NCBI GenBank assembly: GCA_048265185.1
Contig: JBLXBZ010000001.1
Span: forward strand, 124,001-188,000
Direction: 5' to 3'
Source: JBLXBZ01 sp048265185
Lineage (GTDB): Bacteria > Pseudomonadota > Alphaproteobacteria > Rhizobiales > Stappiaceae
DNA length: 64,000 nt
A program made the translations under genes and the position numbers. The notes beneath the pieces are model-generated. The model saw nothing but the letters and a program-made list of their open reading frames with translations, was not told where the DNA came from and ran no database searches. This document shows positions 62,230 to 64,000 of the stretch, one piece after another. Positions within the stretch are counted from its first letter, which is position 1; each line of letters begins with the position of its first letter.

Positions 62230-62574
62230 TTAATGGGTTTGCAGCTGGTTTTGCGCAACGCTGACGACTGCATTAGGCGTGCAAAAATGCTTTTGCAGTA
62301 AGGTCATGGTCTCGCGCGCCGCCTCACTGTTCAGGCGGTAGTAGATTGTTGTGCCGTCACGCCGGGTGGCCACAATACCTTGGGCTCGCAAAAGAGCCAA
62401 TTGCTGCGACACGGTCGGCATGCGCATTCCAGTCATTTCCGCCAATTGACCGACGCTGATTTCTTCCTCCGCCATATGGCATAAGAGTACGAGTCTGGAC
62501 CCCGACGCCAGAAGCTTCAGAAAATTGGCAGCTTCTTCAGCCTGTTTTTCCAAGGTGTTTAATATGTCATTCAT
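62230..62574 (-). CDS. ArsR/SmtB-family regulator with BigR/SqrR-type cysteine pair
   Basis: A 114-residue winged-helix repressor. The HTH is ISVGQLAEMTGMRMPTVSQQ (recognition helix PTVSQQLALLR), and the wing is GIVATRRDGTTIYYRL. It has exactly two cysteines, Cys32 (LLCHMAEEE) and Cys98 (KHFCTP), 66 residues apart. That spacing and placement match the persulfide sensors BigR (Cys42/Cys108) and SqrR (Cys41/Cys107), where a tetrasulfide bridge between them releases DNA. Motifs for metal-sensing ArsR members (CxC, DxH) are absent. A reactive-sulfur sensor is therefore likely by established family knowledge. No sulfide quinone reductase or persulfide dioxygenase gene is in the window, so targets are unknown. 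Confidence 0.85.
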   Translation of the reverse strand: MNDILNTLEKQAEEAANFLKLLASGSRLVLLCHMAEEEISVGQLAEMTGMRMPTVSQQLALLRAQGIVATRRDGTTIYYRLNSEAARETMTLLQKHFCTPNAVVSVAQNQLQTH

Positions 62575-62678
62575 TCCACGACGCCACGCTTTTCGGCTGT
62601 TTTAAATTATAATTACAAGATATATTTCGTGTTAACGGTATGGCCTTTTAGTTTTTGCTTATGAGGCGCGCCGCTATT

Positions 62679-62940
62679 CTAGGCGATTTTCAATTGCGGC
62701 TTCGAATCCGATAAGCATGAATATATTTGCTTGGCTTGAGAGCGCATGTCAACGTAACCGAGATAGAGTTGGCAGAATGATCGGGCCCGTTCCGCAGCCA
62801 ACTCCAGCGGCGAAACACATTCCTTTTTGCATGGATTGCGCACCGGTTGATTGATGACGCTTGGCATTTCCAGCAAGAGCGAGCATGGGTCCGGTAATAA
62901 GGATGGAGAGGATGAAAACTGCAAGAAAATGCCGGGTCAT
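62679..62940 (-). pseudogene. Possible frameshifted small exported Cys-rich protein
   Basis: A signal peptide (MTRHFLAVFILSILITGPML ending ALAG) is read from ATG 62940. That frame then continues into an unlikely tail and stops. In the adjacent frame, from about 62863, the sequence reads on as a compact Cys-containing domain: NPCKKECVSP, ARSFCQLYLG, IYSCLSDSK, ending at a stop at 62679. A one-base change near 62865 (GGAAATG) would join the two into one exported protein of about 85 residues with a C-x3-C pair and two more Cys. It could be a real frameshift, a sequence error, or two chance frames. I do not recognise a family. Confidence 0.3.
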
Positions 62941-63374
62941 TTGAATACTCACTCTGGTTGCCGTCGCTGATGAGTAAACACTATCCCTATGGGGCTGAAC
63001 CCTGCATGAGTTGAGGTTTTATCTGATGTTCATGTAGATTAACAATGGTTTACCATAGTTCAATTTTGGTGCGGGGGGACGCAGGAGAAACGGCGTAGAG
63101 AGAATTTTATTCTCGAAAACACGCGCGTTTTTTATAACGAAAAATTACTTCGATTATTTCGCATTTAATGCGAGACGTCACCCATGAAACTAATATCCGC
63201 AGGGGAAGAGAATTTCATATTTTGACATAAAAGCCGACGTCAAGTTGCCATCTTTAAATAGTGTCGGCGTTGCGTAATTTCATATTTTACCATCTAACGT
63301 TGGTTATTTATTGGTCTGTTTCCTGTGTGATTAGGCGCTTGACCAGGCCTTTAAAAAAGGTCAGAACAAATCTC
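62941..63374. other. Intergenic region before cysS with two dyads
   Basis: About 430 bases without a gene. A near-perfect dyad AACAATGGT/ACCATAGTT lies at 63041-63060. The 13-mer AATTTCATATTTT occurs at 63211-63223 and again at 63276-63288, bracketing a GCCGAC/GTCGGC stem (63233-63238 with 63263-63268). The element is AT-rich and may be a promoter/operator or a small RNA; nothing decides it. Confidence 0.3.
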
Positions 63375-63383
63375 ATGGAAACG

Positions 63384-63437
63384 ATGACGCCATCATCAGT
63401 GACGAGCATAGCTCTGACGACCATTATTTGCAGCTAG
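63384..63437 (+). CDS. Candidate 17-residue leader peptide upstream of cysS
   Basis: ATG 63384, behind GGAAACG, opens MTPSSVTSIALTTIICS and stops at TAG 63435-63437, 87 bases before cysS. An in-frame ATG at 63375 would add MET. It is rich in Thr, Ser and Ile and has one Cys codon two before the stop. Twenty-one bases after the stop lies TTCTCCT, the exact complement of the cysS Shine-Dalgarno sequence. That arrangement is expected of a translational attenuator. A chance ORF of this size is also common, so confidence is low. Confidence 0.3.
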   Translation: MTPSSVTSIALTTIICS

Positions 63438-63458
63438 CGACACCGCTGGCTGTGGCCG

Positions 63459-63516
63459 TTCTCCTCATGTCCTTTTGCCCTTGAGACAGATCGCCCAGGC
63501 CAGCCGGCCAGGAGAA
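63459..63516 (+). promoter_or_regulatory. Anti-Shine-Dalgarno pairing in the cysS leader
   Basis: TTCTCCT (63459-63465) is perfectly complementary to AGGAGAA (63510-63516), the ribosome site of cysS. GCTGGC (63445-63450) and GCCAGC (63499-63504) offer a competing stem. Two mutually exclusive folds could switch access to the ribosome site. Complementarity is seen; the switch is inferred. Confidence 0.35.
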
Positions 63517-63523
63517 GAGCGAC

Positions 63524-64000
63524 ATGAATGCGCACGAGGGTTTGAAGCTCACAAACACCTTGACGAAAACGAAAGACGTTTTCAATCCGATAGACCCTTC
63601 AGCCGTGCGGATGTATGTCTGCGGACCGACGGTGTATGACTACGCCCATATTGGAAATGCGCGGCCCGTCGTCGTTTTTGACGTTCTTTATCGCGTGTTG
63701 CGTCATATTTATGGATGCGAGCATGTCAAATATGTGCGCAACATCACCGACGTTGACGACAAAATAAACGCCCGCGCCGCAGATGAAGGGATTTCCATTC
63801 GTGAATTGACGGAAAAAACGGCGCGCCAATATCATCAGGACATGTCGGCCCTTAAAGCGCTGTCGCCGGATGTGGAGCCGCGCGCCACAGAACACATCCA
63901 TGAAATGAAAGAACTCATCGACGCTCTTGTCGCCAAAGGCCACGCCTATGTGGCTGAAGGGCATGTTCTGTTCGATGTTCCTTCCATGAAAGACTATGGC
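63524..64000 (+). CDS. cysS: Cysteinyl-tRNA synthetase, 5' part
   Basis: The first 159 codons, open at the window edge. The N-terminal MNAHEGLKLTNTLTKTKDVF leads to the class I core. The zinc Cys lies in MYVCGPTVYDYAHIGNARPV, which also holds the HIGH-type motif HIGN. VKYVRNITDVDDKINARA and PRATEHIHEMKELIDALV follow (in the usual order). The enzyme charges tRNA-Cys. ATG 63524 follows AGGAGA. Its leader has a candidate upstream peptide and an anti-Shine-Dalgarno sequence. Confidence 0.95.
   Translation, partial: MNAHEGLKLTNTLTKTKDVFNPIDPSAVRMYVCGPTVYDYAHIGNARPVVVFDVLYRVLRHIYGCEHVKYVRNITDVDDKINARAADEGISIRELTEKTARQYHQDMSALKALSPDVEPRATEHIHEMKELIDALVAKGHAYVAEGHVLFDVPSMKDYG

Overview
The window comes from the chromosome of an alphaproteobacterium. 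The evidence is gene content and order: rne (-) next to amiC-mrcA-prfB (+), the run DUF2155 / aat / accC / accB / aroQ / DsbA-like, an alphaproteobacterial RF2 with its programmed frameshift, and the alpha-typical families DUF2155, DUF2865, DUF455 and class II DAHP synthase. I cannot fix the family or genus from the sequence. I see no insertion sequence, phage gene, CRISPR array, rRNA or tRNA.

Layout. (1) 1-5.7 kb: a large, acidic, probably secreted DUF4114 protein, then (opposite strand) an XRE regulator followed by an unrecognised membrane-anchored protein. (2) 6.0-14.1 kb: a complete-looking catabolic cluster for 2-aminobenzoate (anthranilate) through its CoA thioester: flavoprotein monooxygenase/reductase on the minus strand, and divergently SDR, MarR regulator, enoyl-CoA hydratase, acyl-CoA dehydrogenase, aryl-CoA ligase and a RidA-family protein. 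An 18-bp perfect palindrome lies between the divergent halves and is the obvious candidate operator for the MarR protein. (3) 14.2-19.1 kb: two paralogous DUF4214 exoproteins, probably type I-secreted or S-layer-like, each with its own terminator. (4) 19.4-23 kb: a CHASE4-GGDEF-EAL protein whose EAL half looks catalytically dead, and a PCuAC / DUF2946 copper-handling pair. (5) 23.2-31 kb: DUF2155, aat, the accC-accB-aroQ operon, a DsbA-like thiol oxidoreductase, an M48/TPR protease and a class I aminotransferase. (6) 31-47 kb: envelope and housekeeping core: rne with a long leader, amiC, mrcA, prfB, an M23 LytM protein, DUF455, a bcp-type peroxiredoxin and a giant AsmA/DUF3971 protein. (7) 46.8-62.2 kb: tyrS, gph, rpiA, DUF2059, gor, a gamma-glutamylcyclotransferase-like protein, class II DAHP synthase, glutamine-dependent NAD synthetase, an MFS transporter, gltX, DUF2865, a metallo-beta-lactamase-fold protein and creA. 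(8) 62.2-64 kb: an ArsR-family regulator with the two-cysteine spacing of the persulfide sensors BigR/SqrR, a possibly frameshifted small exported protein, and the 5' part of cysS behind a candidate leader peptide and anti-Shine-Dalgarno sequence.

Most of the window is ordinary core genome. The most interesting unexplained signals are regulatory: an 11-mer shared by the upstream regions of two unrelated exoprotein genes, the MarR-type palindrome, the long perfect palindrome at 27911-27941, and the leader of cysS. No clearly new defence or mobile system was found. The least understood genes are the XRE/510-residue protein pair at 3.8-5.7 kb and the DUF4114 protein.
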